64,000 nt of DNA from a virus. Of this stretch, positions 29,701-41,309 are shown piece by piece. Numbering within the stretch: the first letter of the stretch is position 1; every line of letters begins with the position of its first letter. The DNA lies in IMG/VR virus record IMGVR_UViG_3300050343_000150, positions 1-64,000 of that record. One strand, 5' to 3'. Below the pieces are notes generated by a model. It ran no database searches and was not told the origin of the DNA. It saw only the letters and a list, made by a program, of their open reading frames with translations. The position numbers and the translations under genes were made by a program.

Positions 29701-32700
29701 CAATTAGCAGGTAGTATAACAAATGCAAAGTTGGCTAATTCAACAATTACACTGAATGGTAGTTCTATTGCCCTTGGTGGAACTGCTACTTTAACCACCT
29801 CAAATATAGCAGAAGATTCAAACTTATATTTTACTGATGAACGAGTAGATGATAGGGTTAATGCTTTACTAACTGAAGGAGAAGGAATCACTACTACATA
29901 CAATGATGGTGGGGGAGCATTAACAATTTCAGCAGAAGACGCTACTTCTTCTAACAAGGGTATTGCTTCTTTTGCAAGTGCTGACTTTGATGTTAGTAGT
30001 GGAGCAGTTACCGTAAAATCAGGAGGAATAAGTAATACTCAACTTGCTGGCTCTATCGCTAATAGTAAGTTATTAGATATTGCCCAAAGTAAAGTAACTG
30101 GATTAACTTCTACATTAAATACTAAAGTAGAAACTCTTAGTGATTTGAGTATAACTGCTTCTGCCGCAGAGATAAATATACTAGATGGAGTAACGGGAGT
30201 ATCTGCAACCGAAATAGGACACCTCGGTGGTGTTACTTCTGCAATTCAAACACAACTAAATGCAAAACAGGCTAGTGGTAATTATTTAACTACATCAGCA
30301 TCACTAACTTCTTTAGCAGATGTTAATGAATTTGACCATGATTTTAGTAGTATAAGTGCTAACCATGATTCAGTACCATCAACTAAAGCCGTCAAAACAT
30401 ATGTTGATTTGATATCATTTGATGCAAATGATACACAATATGCTTTCTCTGTTGAAGACACCGCCGATGTAGGTACTAAGAAATTAAAACTGACAGGAAC
30501 AGATGGCTCATTTACTTCGGTAAATTTTGAGGGGTCAGGAGCAATATCTGTCACAAGAATCAATGAAAGATTATTAATTACATCTAACCAACAAGCAGTT
30601 AATGCTGCAAATTTTGCAAATAATACATTAACCTTGACGAAAACTGATGGAAGTACATTGACTACCACAATTAATACTACGTCAACTGCTTCTGAAGTAC
30701 GTGCATTAGTAGAGTCAGCATTAGATTCAAATGTATTTACTGATGCAGACCATACTAAATTAAATGGTATTTCTACTAGTGCAAATAACTATTCAATTTC
30801 ATCAGATTTACTAGACGAAGATAATATGGTTTCTAATTCAGCAACTAAAGTTGCTAGTCAACAGTCAATAAAGGCTTATGTTGATACAGAAGTGGCGGGG
30901 GTCATTGCTTCTGCTCCTGCGGCATTAGACACACTTAATGAGTTAGCAGCCGCCTTAGGAGATGATGCTAATTATGCTACAACAACTTCAACTGCATTAG
31001 GTAACAGATTACGAGTTGATGTTAACAGTCAAGGACTTAATGCTACACAACAAGCAAATGCTATAACAAATTTAGGCATTACACCTAGTTTAGCAGAAAT
31101 AAATATTCTCGATGGAGGATTGTCTGCAAGTGATATACCAAATTTAGCCGCATCTAAAGTTACAAGTGGTACGTTTGCAACAGTAAGGATACCGTCACTT
31201 TCTGCTTCAAAGATTACTAGTGGTACGTTTGCAACTGCGAGAATTGCAGATGATGCGATTACAGTTGATAAGATAAATGGTCTTACCGATTTAGGTAGTG
31301 GGACAGTTATTAGTTCATCAGAACGGACTAAACTATCCGGAATTGAAACGTCAGCAGATGTAACGGATGCAACTAATGTTGCGGCGGCAGGGGCTGTAAT
31401 GGATGGAGACTTTAGTAGTAATGGATTCATGAAAAGAACAGGCGCAGGAAGTTACACTGTTGACACTAATACATATCTAACTGCTCATCCTAATATTTCA
31501 GCCGCTAGTAGTAGTAACAATTCAGGAAGAACATACATTCAAGATATAACATTAGATTCTAACGGTCATGTAACAGGCATTGCAACTGCAACAGAAACAG
31601 TAACTAACAGTGATACTCAGTTAACCCAAGAACAAGTAGAAGACTATGTGAATGGATTGATTGTTGCAGGTACAAATGTAACTAAAACATATGACGATGT
31701 AGCAGGGACTTTAACCATTGCTTCCACTGGAAAAACACAAGAAGAAATTGAAGATATTGTATCAAGTTTAGTTGTTGCAGGAAGTAATATCACAAAAACA
31801 TATGATGACTCAGCAGGAACTTTAACTATTTCCTCGACAGATACTAATACTCAATTAACTCTTTTAGATGAAGATAATATGGCTACTAATAGTGCCACAG
31901 CAGCAGCATCACAACAATCTATCAAAGCCTACGTAGACACTGAAGTAGCAAGTTTAGTAGATTCTGCTCCGGCTACCTTGAATACATTAAACGAATTAGC
32001 AGCCTCTATTGGTGATGACGCTAACTTTTCTACTACAATTACAACTGCGTTGGGTAATAGAGTTAGAACAGATACTGCTAGTCAAGGGTTAAACTCCACT
32101 CAAAAATCAAATGCTAGAACTAATATTGGTGTTGATGTTGCCGGGACAGATAACTCTACCAATGTAACTTTGGCTTCTGTTAGTAATAATTATTTAAGTA
32201 TTTCAGGACAGGCTATTACTGCTGGAACTATACCTTTGACTCTAGGAGGTACAGGAGCAACATCTGCTTCTGCTGCTAGAAGTAATTTAGGGTTGGGGAC
32301 AGCAGCAGTCTTAGCAGGTAATGGTGCAATCGCTAATGGTAATGCAGGTTTAGTTACAGGAGATGTGGTTTTTGATTATATAACATCACAAGGGTTTGGT
32401 TCGGGTAACGGAGACATTACTAGTGTAGTAGCAGGAACTGGACTTAGTGGAGGTGCAACAAGTGGAGATGCAACACTAAATGTAGATGCTGCTCAAACAC
32501 AAATAACTAGTGTTGGTACTCTAAGTAATTTAACAGTTTCAGGAGATGTTACTGTTGATAGTACGACGTTTAAGATAGATACTACAAACAACCGTGTCGG
32601 TATCGGAACATCAAGTCCCGGCTACAAATTACAAGTAGAAGGTTCATTTGCTGCGCAAACTAAGTCTTTCGTTATCCCACATCCTACACAAGAAGGAAAG

Positions 32701-32997
32701 ACATTACAACATGGTTCTCTTGAAGGGCCGGAACATGGGGTATATCATAGAGGTAGAATAACTGGTAGTGATAACATGGGAGTGTCAATAGAACTCCCTG
32801 AGTATTGGGAAGAATTAGTTGATGAAGAAACAATTACAGTACAATTAACTGCAAATGGTGAGTTTCAAATGTTATATGTAGAAAAGATAGAAGACAACCG
32901 CGTGTTCGTAGGCAATGCAGCAGACGAGGGCGTTGACTGTTTTTACATAATACATGGTGAAAGAAAGGACGTTGGAAAGATGGAGGTTGAATACTAA
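26767..32997 (+). CDS. Giant tail fibre 1 (2,076 aa) with cyanophage-type C-terminal domain
   Basis: The protein is intact. The N-terminus looks like a baseplate-binding region (SGIIKALHAATGENRAISGF). Many heptad-like copies of IADDAIT/TAKIADDAI around bases 27,420-28,560 form a fibrous shaft. Two copies of the module that opens LLDEDN and contains LNELAAALGDD lie at about 30,811-31,140 and 31,861-32,140. The C-terminal 120 residues (KSFVIPHPT, GSLEGPEHGVYHRGRI, IELPEYWEELVDEETITV, HGERKDV) match a domain widespread in marine cyanophage tail fibres. It is expected to form trimers that bind the host surface. Confidence 0.8.
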   Translation: MSSNPGIISTLSSNPTGVQLVDGTDNIHSGIIKALHAATGENRAISGFNLTQTTSSGRTAFQVAAGIVLRNGKVISVTGGLLSTTTAQISANSVDWYGVIVVASDNSLAWRFGAVTGKANASTSTVAELATGDIPVIVVKIDSAEANNSTSRLHQYVGYTQTDREFSAIDNNVERLRINKGGTLTHIPSSTAYTLTLPSSTGTLALTSQVTNIGTSAISNDAITAAKLADNAVLTTNILNANVTTTKLADDSVTYSKIQNLSTGNRVLGATSAGLIGEVQVATDMISDGAITSDKINNGTIATTDIANDAITYAKIQNVSATNRILGRDSSGAGIVEEITPTNLLTMLGVEASADVTDTTNVRAALHNANLGTFSLGDTNDNISVGNLTIGGNLTISGSTTTVNSTTVNIGDSIITLNSDETGTPSEDAGIEIERGNQTNKTLFWDESASRWTVGNETFVAGTFIGNVTGTVSSAGVLSTARNFALTGDVTASAVSFNGSGDVSLSTSLSDGTITTSKIANNAVTAAKLTGNSVVNASIATNAVTTAKIADDAITTAKIADDAITSALIADDAIVSALIADDTITSALIADDAVLNSHLAGSISQSKITGLTSALSGKQSTLAFGNALTNTSGTVNVDIDSLSIETGIDLSNDYLMYDDATNGLRRINLSTIFSKLNASHIPNLSASKTTSGVFNISRIPDMSTSKITSGTFSTARIANDAVTFDKIQNIGDTVILGRQTSGSGSIEALNASQARAVLGVDTAGTDNSTNVTLAGTRNYLTISGQTITRNVIDIGDDTNLVAGSRISLTGDTLNVDGDLANYDNSNSGFLTAHPTISGAASSVNNDGRTYIQDITLDSNGHITAITSATETVTDTQYSVGDGGLTENNFTDTLKTKLDSVDSNSNYYTLPIATSSALGGFKVGSNLSINSITGVLSADTQSDVNFTSALNTKLSGIATNATVGANWATNVSNISVTNSQLAGSITNAKLANSTITLNGSSIALGGTATLTTSNIAEDSNLYFTDERVDDRVNALLTEGEGITTTYNDGGGALTISAEDATSSNKGIASFASADFDVSSGAVTVKSGGISNTQLAGSIANSKLLDIAQSKVTGLTSTLNTKVETLSDLSITASAAEINILDGVTGVSATEIGHLGGVTSAIQTQLNAKQASGNYLTTSASLTSLADVNEFDHDFSSISANHDSVPSTKAVKTYVDLISFDANDTQYAFSVEDTADVGTKKLKLTGTDGSFTSVNFEGSGAISVTRINERLLITSNQQAVNAANFANNTLTLTKTDGSTLTTTINTTSTASEVRALVESALDSNVFTDADHTKLNGISTSANNYSISSDLLDEDNMVSNSATKVASQQSIKAYVDTEVAGVIASAPAALDTLNELAAALGDDANYATTTSTALGNRLRVDVNSQGLNATQQANAITNLGITPSLAEINILDGGLSASDIPNLAASKVTSGTFATVRIPSLSASKITSGTFATARIADDAITVDKINGLTDLGSGTVISSSERTKLSGIETSADVTDATNVAAAGAVMDGDFSSNGFMKRTGAGSYTVDTNTYLTAHPNISAASSSNNSGRTYIQDITLDSNGHVTGIATATETVTNSDTQLTQEQVEDYVNGLIVAGTNVTKTYDDVAGTLTIASTGKTQEEIEDIVSSLVVAGSNITKTYDDSAGTLTISSTDTNTQLTLLDEDNMATNSATAAASQQSIKAYVDTEVASLVDSAPATLNTLNELAASIGDDANFSTTITTALGNRVRTDTASQGLNSTQKSNARTNIGVDVAGTDNSTNVTLASVSNNYLSISGQAITAGTIPLTLGGTGATSASAARSNLGLGTAAVLAGNGAIANGNAGLVTGDVVFDYITSQGFGSGNGDITSVVAGTGLSGGATSGDATLNVDAAQTQITSVGTLSNLTVSGDVTVDSTTFKIDTTNNRVGIGTSSPGYKLQVEGSFAAQTKSFVIPHPTQEGKTLQHGSLEGPEHGVYHRGRITGSDNMGVSIELPEYWEELVDEETITVQLTANGEFQMLYVEKIEDNRVFVGNAADEGVDCFYIIHGERKDVGKMEVEY
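30811..31140 (+). repeat. Fibre module copy 1
   Basis: About 110 residues opening LLDEDN and containing ASQQSIKAYVD, LNELAAALGDD, NRLRVDVNSQGLN and LAEINILDGG. The same order is found in three more copies in the two fibre genes. Confidence 0.75.
31861..32140 (+). repeat. Fibre module copy 2
   Basis: It has the same motif order as the other copies (LLDEDN, ASQQSIKAYVD, LNELAASIGDD, TASQGLNSTQ) but diverges earlier and lacks the AEINILD end. Confidence 0.7.
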
Positions 32998-35900
32998 TGG
33001 CTGATTCAGATAAAGATATTGTAATTACACCAAATACAGGGAACACCACAAAACCAAAAATAGAATTTACTGGTGCAGATAATTCGGTTAAATATCTACA
33101 AGTTAACGATGATGGTAGTCTAACATTCAATGATACGATAACCGCAACATCCGGTTCAGTTGCAAATGGGAATCAAAATTTAGTTACTGGAACTGCGGTG
33201 TTTGGTTATATTTCTGCGCGAAATTTTATATCAAACAATTCTAATATAACAGTTGGTAATAATATAGGATTAGCAGGAGCATCAGGTAATAGTTTACGAA
33301 TTACAACTGCACAAGCGGCCTCTAATGGTGCGATTTTATCATTCGTTGGAAGTGATAATAACAGTATAAGTAATCTGACAATACCATCGGGTGATGGAAC
33401 AATATCAACTTCTGACACTCAACTTACCACTGAAGAAGTTCAAGATATAGTTGCCGCTATGATAGTCGGCGGTACTAATATTTCCGCAGCATATAATGAT
33501 TCAGGTGGACTTTTAACTCTTGCAGTAAATGGACATAGAACAGTTACAGCAGGTGGTAACACATTAGGTGCAACAGAAACACTTGCCCTAACTGCTGGCT
33601 CTAATGTTACGATTAGTGAAAGTGGAGGAGCAGTTACTATTGCTTCAACAGATACTAATACTGACACAAATACACAGAATGTTTTCACATCCTCATTTGT
33701 TGATTCATCTAATGATACTATACTCAGGTTAACTAAAAGTGGTGCATCAAGTGGTACTCAGGACATTAAGTTTGTAGCAGGTTCTAATGTAACATTAACA
33801 CCTAGTGGAACAAATTTAACTATTGCTTCTACTGATACTAATACACAATTATCATTACTTGACGAAGATAACTTTGCATCAAACAGCGCAACTGCTGCTG
33901 CTAGTCAACAGTCAATTAAATCATATGTAGATACTTCAGTTTCTAATTTGGTGGCATCTGCACCTTCTGCATTAGATACTTTAAATGAACTTGCAGCAGC
34001 CTTAGGAGACGACGCGAGTTTTTCCACAACAACTGCTACTTCTCTAGGTAATAGACTTAGAATAGATGTAAGTAATCAAGGATTAAATTCTACACAACAG
34101 AGTAATGCTTTAACTAATTTAGGAATTACAGCAACATTAGCAGAAATAAACATATTAGATGACGGACTTGCAACAGGAGATATACCTGCATTAGCCACTT
34201 CTAAAATCACATCGGGAACATTTGCTGATGCTAGAATAGCACAATCGAATGTTACTCAACATCAATCGGCTTTATCTATAACTGAATCACAAATTAGTGA
34301 TTTACAATTTAAATTATTACCTGAAGTTCTATTTAACGATACTAATTTTGGGTTCAGTTTACTAATACAAACAGGTACTACTAACGCTGCCCCAACAACA
34401 GGTACGCTAGATAATGCAACTTTCAATATAGGATTAGGAAGTAATGTATTTTCTTCATTAACATCAGGAACAAGAAATGTTGCTGTTGGACATGAAGCGG
34501 GGAGAAATTTAACAACTTCTGCTAGAAATACATTACTTGGTGCAGAAGCAGGACATGATATTACTACTGGTGGTAACAATGTTGCAATAGGAGATTTAGC
34601 CGGAGATAAAATTACTACTGGAAGCCAAAATACGTTGATTGGTGCAGAAAGTGGAGGAAATATTACTACTACATCATACAGTATAGGTTTAGGTAATAAA
34701 GCATTACTAGGTTCAACTGGAACAGCAAATATAGGAATAGGTTATCAGAGCCTTAACCATACTTCTCATTCAGGTTCATACAATGTAGCAATAGGACATC
34801 AAGCCGCACATAATGCTACGGGGGCAAATGGTAACAACATCGGTATTGGTAAATCATCATTGTATAATGTTACAGGAGGTTATAATTATGCAATAGGTGA
34901 CGAAAGCGGTCAAGGTATAACTTCAGGTAGTAGTAATATTGCAATAGGAAGTAAATCTTTAGGAGGCTCAGGTACAGTTGTTACAAATGCACATAATATC
35001 GCCATAGGTAATAATGCTCTAAAAACTGGAGGTACACTTTCCGGTGGGTTGAATACTGCATTTGGATATGCTACTGGAAGTTCCTTAACAACAGGTCAAG
35101 GAAATTTATTATTAGGATTTACAGCAGGGAACAATATTACTACTGGTAGTGAAAATATAGTAATCGGTGCAGCAGATGTACCTTCTGCTACTGGTAATCA
35201 TCAATTGTCAATATCTGATAATGGTAATGGGTCAGTAGTATGGATTACAGGTGATTCTTCGGGACACGTTTCTTTAGGAAACTATGAATTTAACGCTGAC
35301 CAAACAGTAGGTTCAGGTCAAGACAATTACGTTTTAAGGTACGACCACTCAACCGGACAAATCGGTTTGGAAGCAGCAGGTGCAGGTGGAGAAAACAATC
35401 AAAATGCTTTCAGTAATGTAGCAGTAAGTGGACAAACAACTGTCGCAGCAGATTCAGCAACTGATACTCTTACTCTAGCCGCAGGTGCTAATGTTACATT
35501 AACAACTAATGCATCTAATGATACAGTAACTATCGCAGCAACTGATACTAACACCAATACTCAACTTTCAACAGAACAAGTACAAGATATTGTAGGTGGT
35601 ATGCTTGTTGGAACAGAAACAAGAATTGGTGTAAGTTATGATGATACTAACGGTAGAATTAACTTTGTTGTAGATGATATGACAACAGATACTAATACAT
35701 TTAGAACAGTAACTGCTGGAGGCAATACACTTGGTTCAAGTGAAACTCTTGCATTTACAGCAGGAAGTAATGTAACAATAACTGAATCCGGTGGTTCAGT
35801 AACAATAGCCTCAACAGATACCAACACTAACACTACTTACTCAGCAGGTAGTGGTATTGCTCTAAGTGGAACTACATTTAGTGTTGCAGGAGGAACTGGT

Positions 35901-38900
35901 TTATCCCAAACTTCTAGTGGGTTGGCATTATCACACTTAGGTATAGAAAGTCTTTCTGACCCTAATGCTGATAGGATTCTAATTTGGGATGATTCAGCAG
36001 GGGCTATTGCATTTGCTACACCAAACAGTAACATTTCAATTGATGGTACAAATATTAACACTACTAACACACAACTTTCTACTGAGCAGGTGCAGGATAT
36101 AGTAGGTGCAATGTTAGTAGGTACTGAAACTAGAATTGGTGTAACCTATGATGATACAAACGGCAGGATTAATTTCGTAGTAGATGACATGACGGCAAAC
36201 ACCCAATTGACGTTGCTTGACCAAGACAATATGAGTTCGAACAGTGCTACCGCCGCAGCAAGTCAACAATCTATTAAGGCATATGTTGATGCAGAGATAG
36301 CAGGACTTGTTGATTCGTCTCCTAGTGCATTAAATACCCTAAACGAATTAGCGGCGGCTCTTGGAGATGATGCTTCATTTTCAACTACTACGGCTACTTC
36401 TTTAGGAAATAGATTGAGAGTAGATGTAAATAACCAAGGTTTAAACTCAACTCAACAAGGAAATGCACTAACAAATCTAGGAATAACTGCCTCACTTGCT
36501 GAGATTAATATTCTAGATGGTGGATTAGCAGCATCTAACATTACTGAAATATCTAATTTGACAGCAGCAGAAGGAGAGCAATTAGAAAATATTGGTAGCA
36601 CAACAATCTCCGCAACACAATGGGGTTATCTCGGTGGTTTAACTGCGGCAAAAGTAATAGATTGGTCGGTATCACAAACATTTGATGATATTCATCCAAA
36701 TAATCAACACTCAGCAGGTACTAACCTCACATTAAGCGGTACTACTCTTAATGTTGATGATGCTTTCTTAGTCAATAATGCTAACGATACTACAACGGGT
36801 ACTATTACTGCGGCTGGTTTTACAACAGCAGGGATAGTTGATGGTGTTAATTTCAAAATAAATGGCGGTCAAGGTTCTGACGGTCAAGTTCTAACTTCAA
36901 CTGGTTCAGGAGTTGCTTGGGAAGATGCCGCAAGTGGTGGTGATTCAAATGCAGGTGGTGTTAATGGTTCAGCAGGTGCGCCTACATTTTCATTTGCTTC
37001 TGATACTAATACAGGAATGTATAGATTAACAGGTGATACTTTAGCATTCTCAGTTGGTGGTTCTAATGCTATGTATATGCAACCATCTAAGGTTGAAGCG
37101 AATAAAAGATTTGAAATTATTGCAGGTTCTAATTCTGCTCCGGGTTTGTCATTAGCAGGTGATGATAATACAGGAATATACCGATATGCAGAAAATCAAA
37201 TAGGATTCACAACAGACGGAACGGCTCAACTATTGATTAAAGATGGTGCAATAGAACCTGTTACTGATAATGATATAGATTTAGGAACATCCTCTCTAAA
37301 GTTCAAAAACTCATACTTTGGGTTAGTAGATGCTGAAAACTTCAAAGTAAATGGAGGGCAAGGTAATGACGGCCAAATCCTAACTTCAACAGGTAGTGGT
37401 GTTGCATGGGAAAATGCCGCAGTTGGTGGTATAGCAAGTTTAGCCGCAGATGACACGCCACAGTTAGGTGGAGATTTAGATGTTAATGGAAATAGTATTG
37501 TTTCAACTTCAAACACTGCAATAAATATTACACCAAATGGAACAGGAGATATACAACTTAATGCTGATACTATTAGAGTAGGAGATTCTAATGCAGATGT
37601 TACAATTGCACCTAATATTAGCAGTACAACTGCTAAACTTCAATTTCAATCAGATGGAGATACATTACTTAGAACAGCAAGTGGTACAGGAAATATGTAT
37701 CTTAATGCTAATTCATTAATGTCAATGCAAGCAACAACTTTTAGATTTGGTACTAGCGGGGGTAATCCAACATTAACTACATTAGGAACAAGTGATTTAA
37801 CTCTTAATACAAATAGCGGAACAAACTCCGGTTCTATTGTAATTGCAGATGGTGCTAATAGTGATATTAGTATTACGCCAAATGGAACAGGTCAAGTAAA
37901 CTTAGGTAACTTTCAATTTGATGTAGACCAAACAGTAGGTTCAGGCCAAGATAATTATGTATTAACTTACGACCATGCTAATACACAAATTAGTTTAGAA
38001 GCAGCAGGTGGTGGTGGTGCTTCTGATATTGGCGCACTAGATGATGTATTGATGGATGCTACTAATTTCACTAATTCACTTTTAATTCAAACCAACAGCG
38101 ATACATCCGCACCTACAACGGGTACACTAAGTAGTGCTAATGAAAATATAGGAATAGGTAGAGATGTATTCAAGGTCTTAACAAGTGGTTCACAAAACGT
38201 ATCAATGGGGAGTTACACATTAGATGCAGTTACAACAGGTAGTAACAATACCATCATCGGTCATAATGCGGGAACTAGAATTGAAGATGACTCAGAAAAT
38301 ACATACATCGGTCAGGGTGCAGGTGCTAATTCAATAGGCAGTTTCAACGTAGCATTAGGTTCAAGTACGATGACAGGTAGCAGTTCAACACTTCATACTG
38401 GTAGTCATAACGTAGCACTAGGTCGTGGCGCGATGACTAAAGTTCAAGGAGATGCGGCAGGTAACGTAGCTGTATAACACAACAACAGGTGGTTACAACA
38501 TTGGTATAGGTCAAAATGCTTTAGAAAGAAATACTACTGAAGGTAATCAGATTGCCATTGGTTCATCCGCTATGGGTGGTGCATATAATCAAGCGGCGAC
38601 AGGTGCATACAATCTTGCTATTGGGAATCAAGCCTTGAGATATGGCGCACAGGACAATGGAAACTTTAACATTGGAATAGGCTATAAAGCACTTTATGGC
38701 TCTAATGGTAATAGTAGTGCTGCTAATTATAATATAGCAATCGGTTATGAAGCGTTAGAGGCAAATACAACCGGAGATAGTAACGTAGCAGTAGGAACAC
38801 AAGCGTTAGAAGCAAACACAACAGGTACAAGAAATCTCGCAATAGGTTATCGTGCCTTAGATGCCGCAGATACAGAAAACGATAACATAGCAATAGGTTA

Positions 38901-41018
38901 TGATGCTTTAGGTGGTTCAGTAGCAGGTGCAGAATACACAGTAGCAATTGGGAATTACACGCTTGATGCTTTAACATCGGGAGATAACAACACAGCAGTA
39001 GGTTATAATTCTGCAACAGCATTAATCGAAGGAAATCATAACACGGCAATAGGTTCTTACTCTTACTTTAGAGCAACAGATGGAACATATAATTGTGTTA
39101 TAGGACAAAACTCAGGTGGAGGTTTAAGGTCGGGTAGTTATAACATAGTAACAGGCTTTAATACAATGGTCAAATAAATAATGACGGAGACTACAACGTA
39201 GCAATAGGCACACACTCTATGAATGCCGCAACAGGTAATGACGTTAATTATAACACAGCAATAGGCACAAGTTCATTACAAAGTATTACATCAGGCGCGA
39301 AGAACATAGCATTAGGACAAACTGCCGGAAATAATATCACTAGCGGAGATTTTAACGTAGTAATTGGTGCGGCTGATGTAGCAAGTGCAACAGGTGATAG
39401 TCAGTTATCAATAAGTTCTGGTGATGGTGGTGTTACTTGGATAACAGGTGCTTCAACAGGTGCAGTAGATATTCCCGGTTCTTTAACAGTAGCGGGTTCA
39501 GCAGTTGGTGGTGCTTCTGACCTCAATGGTTTAACGGATGTAATTAGTAATATTACTAACTTTACAGACAGTATGCTAATTTCTACTGATAATGCTGCAC
39601 CTCCACATGGCACACTAAGTAGTGCCAATGACAATTTAGGGATAGGTAAAGATGCACTTAGAACATTAACAAGCGGTACAAAAAACGTAGTTATTGGTAA
39701 CTATGCTGGAGATGCTTTGACAACTAGTAGGGAAGTTGTGTTGATTGGATATAATGCAGGTTCGTCAATAACAGGAAGTAAACACGATTCAGTAGTAATT
39801 GGTTCTAATGCGCTGTGTGAAGCAGCAGACCCAAGTAACACAGTAGCAATAGGACAAAGTGCAGGTCAATATGCTGAGGGCATTCAAAATGTAATGGTTG
39901 GAGTAAGTGCAGGTAAATACTGGCAAAATACCGGCCTTAATTCTCAAAAGAATGTATTTATTGGTAGTAGTGCTGGAAATAGAGGAACAGTTAATGGTGA
40001 ACAAACATGGGTTACTGTTGTTGGCGCAGATGCCGGTAGTAGAACAGCGATAGGGTCTTTTTCAACAATTATAGGTGGTGGTTCAGGGCTATGGTCTCCC
40101 GGACAAAGTAATACATTTCTTGGTCAGTATGCAGGTCAAGGAAATGCTAACGTAACTACATCCTCTAACAATAATATAGCAATTGGTAAACAGGCCTTGT
40201 ATGGTCATCAAATGACATCTTCAGGTAATAACGTAGCAATTGGGCCTTCAACGTTGTATAATACTACAACAGGTTCTTTGAATATTGCTCTTGGTAATAG
40301 TGCCTTAAATGATGTAACATCAGGCGGCAACAACATAGGTATAGGATTCGGTGCGGGGGATTTAATAACAACTGCTGATAAAAACATTACAATTGGTTAT
40401 GATGCTGGAAATAATATTACAACAGGTTCTAACAACGTAGTTATTGGTGGTGCTGATGCGCCTTCTGCAACAGGTAATGACCAATTAGTTATCGCATCCG
40501 GTGATGGTTCACCTACATGGTTAACAGGTAATTCGTCAGGAGTTGTTGACTTTCCCAATGGAACAACAGGTACAGGTTCTTTCTACATTACAGCAGAAGA
40601 AAGTAATTGGCAATTAAATGTAGGTGAGTCAAATGGTTTCCATTGGTCTTTTGGTAACGGTGCTGATATAGGAGATGCACCTTCTAGTAACGCAAAGAAC
40701 GAAGGTATTGCACTACCTGTTGATTGTACACTAAAGTTCTTACATTTAAACTGTGCAAATGACGGTAATGAAACCGCAGGTAACAGTGCAACTGTTCAGA
40801 TATACAAAGCAACTTCGGCCACTGCTACTCAATCGGCAGTTGCTAATACTGGAATAACTGCTACTGTTGCGACAAATGGACACGGTGTATCTGCTACTGG
40901 TGATTATGACGTTGATTTTAACAAGGGAGACATTATTCTTTTCCGTTCAACTACGGCTAATCAGTCAGGTATATATGTCGGAAGAGGAACAATATCAGCA
41001 TATTTCGTAGAGAGGTGA
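32997..41018 (+). CDS. Giant tail fibre 2 with YadA-like head repeats (two frameshifts)
   Basis: Three open segments (32997-38477, 38572-39177, 39219-41018) read as one protein of about 2,670 residues if a base is corrected near 38,470 and another near 39,172; the repeat consensus continues across both breaks. Two LLDEDN/LNELAAALGDD modules lie near 33,855 and 36,208. From about 34,410, and again 38,130-40,500, there are dozens of GxNNxAIGxxAL repeats, the left-handed parallel beta-roll repeat of YadA-type trimeric adhesin heads. The C-terminal 130 residues (NWQLNVGESNGFHWSF to GIYVGRGTISAYFVER) form a separate beta-rich tip domain. It starts at the base shared with the stop of fibre 1. Inferred role: host adhesion. 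Confidence 0.78.
33855..34165 (+). repeat. Fibre module copy 3
   Basis: This is the first copy in the second fibre gene; LLDEDN, LNELAAALGDD, NRLRIDVSNQGLN and LAEINILDDG are all present. It is close in sequence to copy 4. Confidence 0.75.
34410..35200 (+). repeat. YadA-like head repeat block A
   Basis: In-frame repeats of about 14-24 residues carry the consensus N-x-A/I-G-x-x-A-L/G (for example NIAIGSKSLGG, NIGIGKSSLYN, NIAIGNNALKT). It ends in NIVIGAADVPSATGNHQLSIS, which recurs at the end of the other blocks. Confidence 0.7.
36208..36520 (+). repeat. Fibre module copy 4
   Basis: LLDQDN, ASQQSIKAYVD, LNELAAALGDD, NRLRVDVNNQGLN and LAEINILDGG occur in order. Copies 3 and 4 share the run FSTTTATSLGNRLR. 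Confidence 0.75.
38130..39440 (+). repeat. YadA-like head repeat block B
   Basis: This is the second beta-roll block (NIGIGQNALERN, NIAIGYEALEA, NLAIGYRALDA). Both apparent frameshifts of the fibre gene fall inside it. It ends with FNVVIGAADVASATGDSQLSIS, matching the end of block A. Confidence 0.7.
39640..40500 (+). repeat. YadA-like head repeat block C
   Basis: This is the third beta-roll block (NVVIGNYAGDAL, NIAIGKQALYG, NIALGNSALND). It closes with NVVIGGADAPSATGNDQLVIAS, the same cap as blocks A and B. Confidence 0.7.
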
Positions 41019-41022
41019 TTAG

Positions 41023-41283
41023 ATGGTGGAAGAAACAGACATGGATTTAATGTGGGCAAAAATGAGAAGAGTGAGAAATGCACTGCTGTTGCAGTCGGAT
41101 AAATATGTATTGCCTGATTTATGGGAAGGATATACAGTTGCACAAAGAGGTGAAGTTAGAAGATATAGAATGGAACTTCGAGATTGGCCTGAAAATATTG
41201 ATACTCCATTTAGTCTAGGAACTAAACTACCTGCTAAGCCTTCTTTTGTAAAAGATGTAGGAACGTACAACCTTAGAAGATAA
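41023..41283 (+). CDS. Tail fibre assembly chaperone-like protein
   Basis: It has 86 residues, preceded by AGAGGTGATT. MWAKMRRVRNALLLQSDKY, then LPDLWEG, RRYRMELRDWPEN and a closing Pro-rich segment match the phage tail-assembly chaperone family, whose consensus contains RDxLLxxSDW, YRxxLRD and a terminal P..P motif. Such proteins are commonly encoded directly after the fibre and help it fold. It is the last gene of the rightward block. Confidence 0.7.
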   Translation: MVEETDMDLMWAKMRRVRNALLLQSDKYVLPDLWEGYTVAQRGEVRRYRMELRDWPENIDTPFSLGTKLPAKPSFVKDVGTYNLRR

Positions 41284-41309
41284 AAGATGTAAATAACTTT
41301 GACAACAGA

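Noticed and set aside
38460-39220. Frame breaks considered as programmed frameshifts or phase variation in the fibre
   Set aside because: No slippery heptamer or homopolymer switch is visible and other regions show similar error-type breaks.
34410-40500. Repeat-rich region considered as an integrated foreign gene cluster
   Set aside because: It reads as one fibre protein with continuous beta-roll repeats apart from two one-base breaks.
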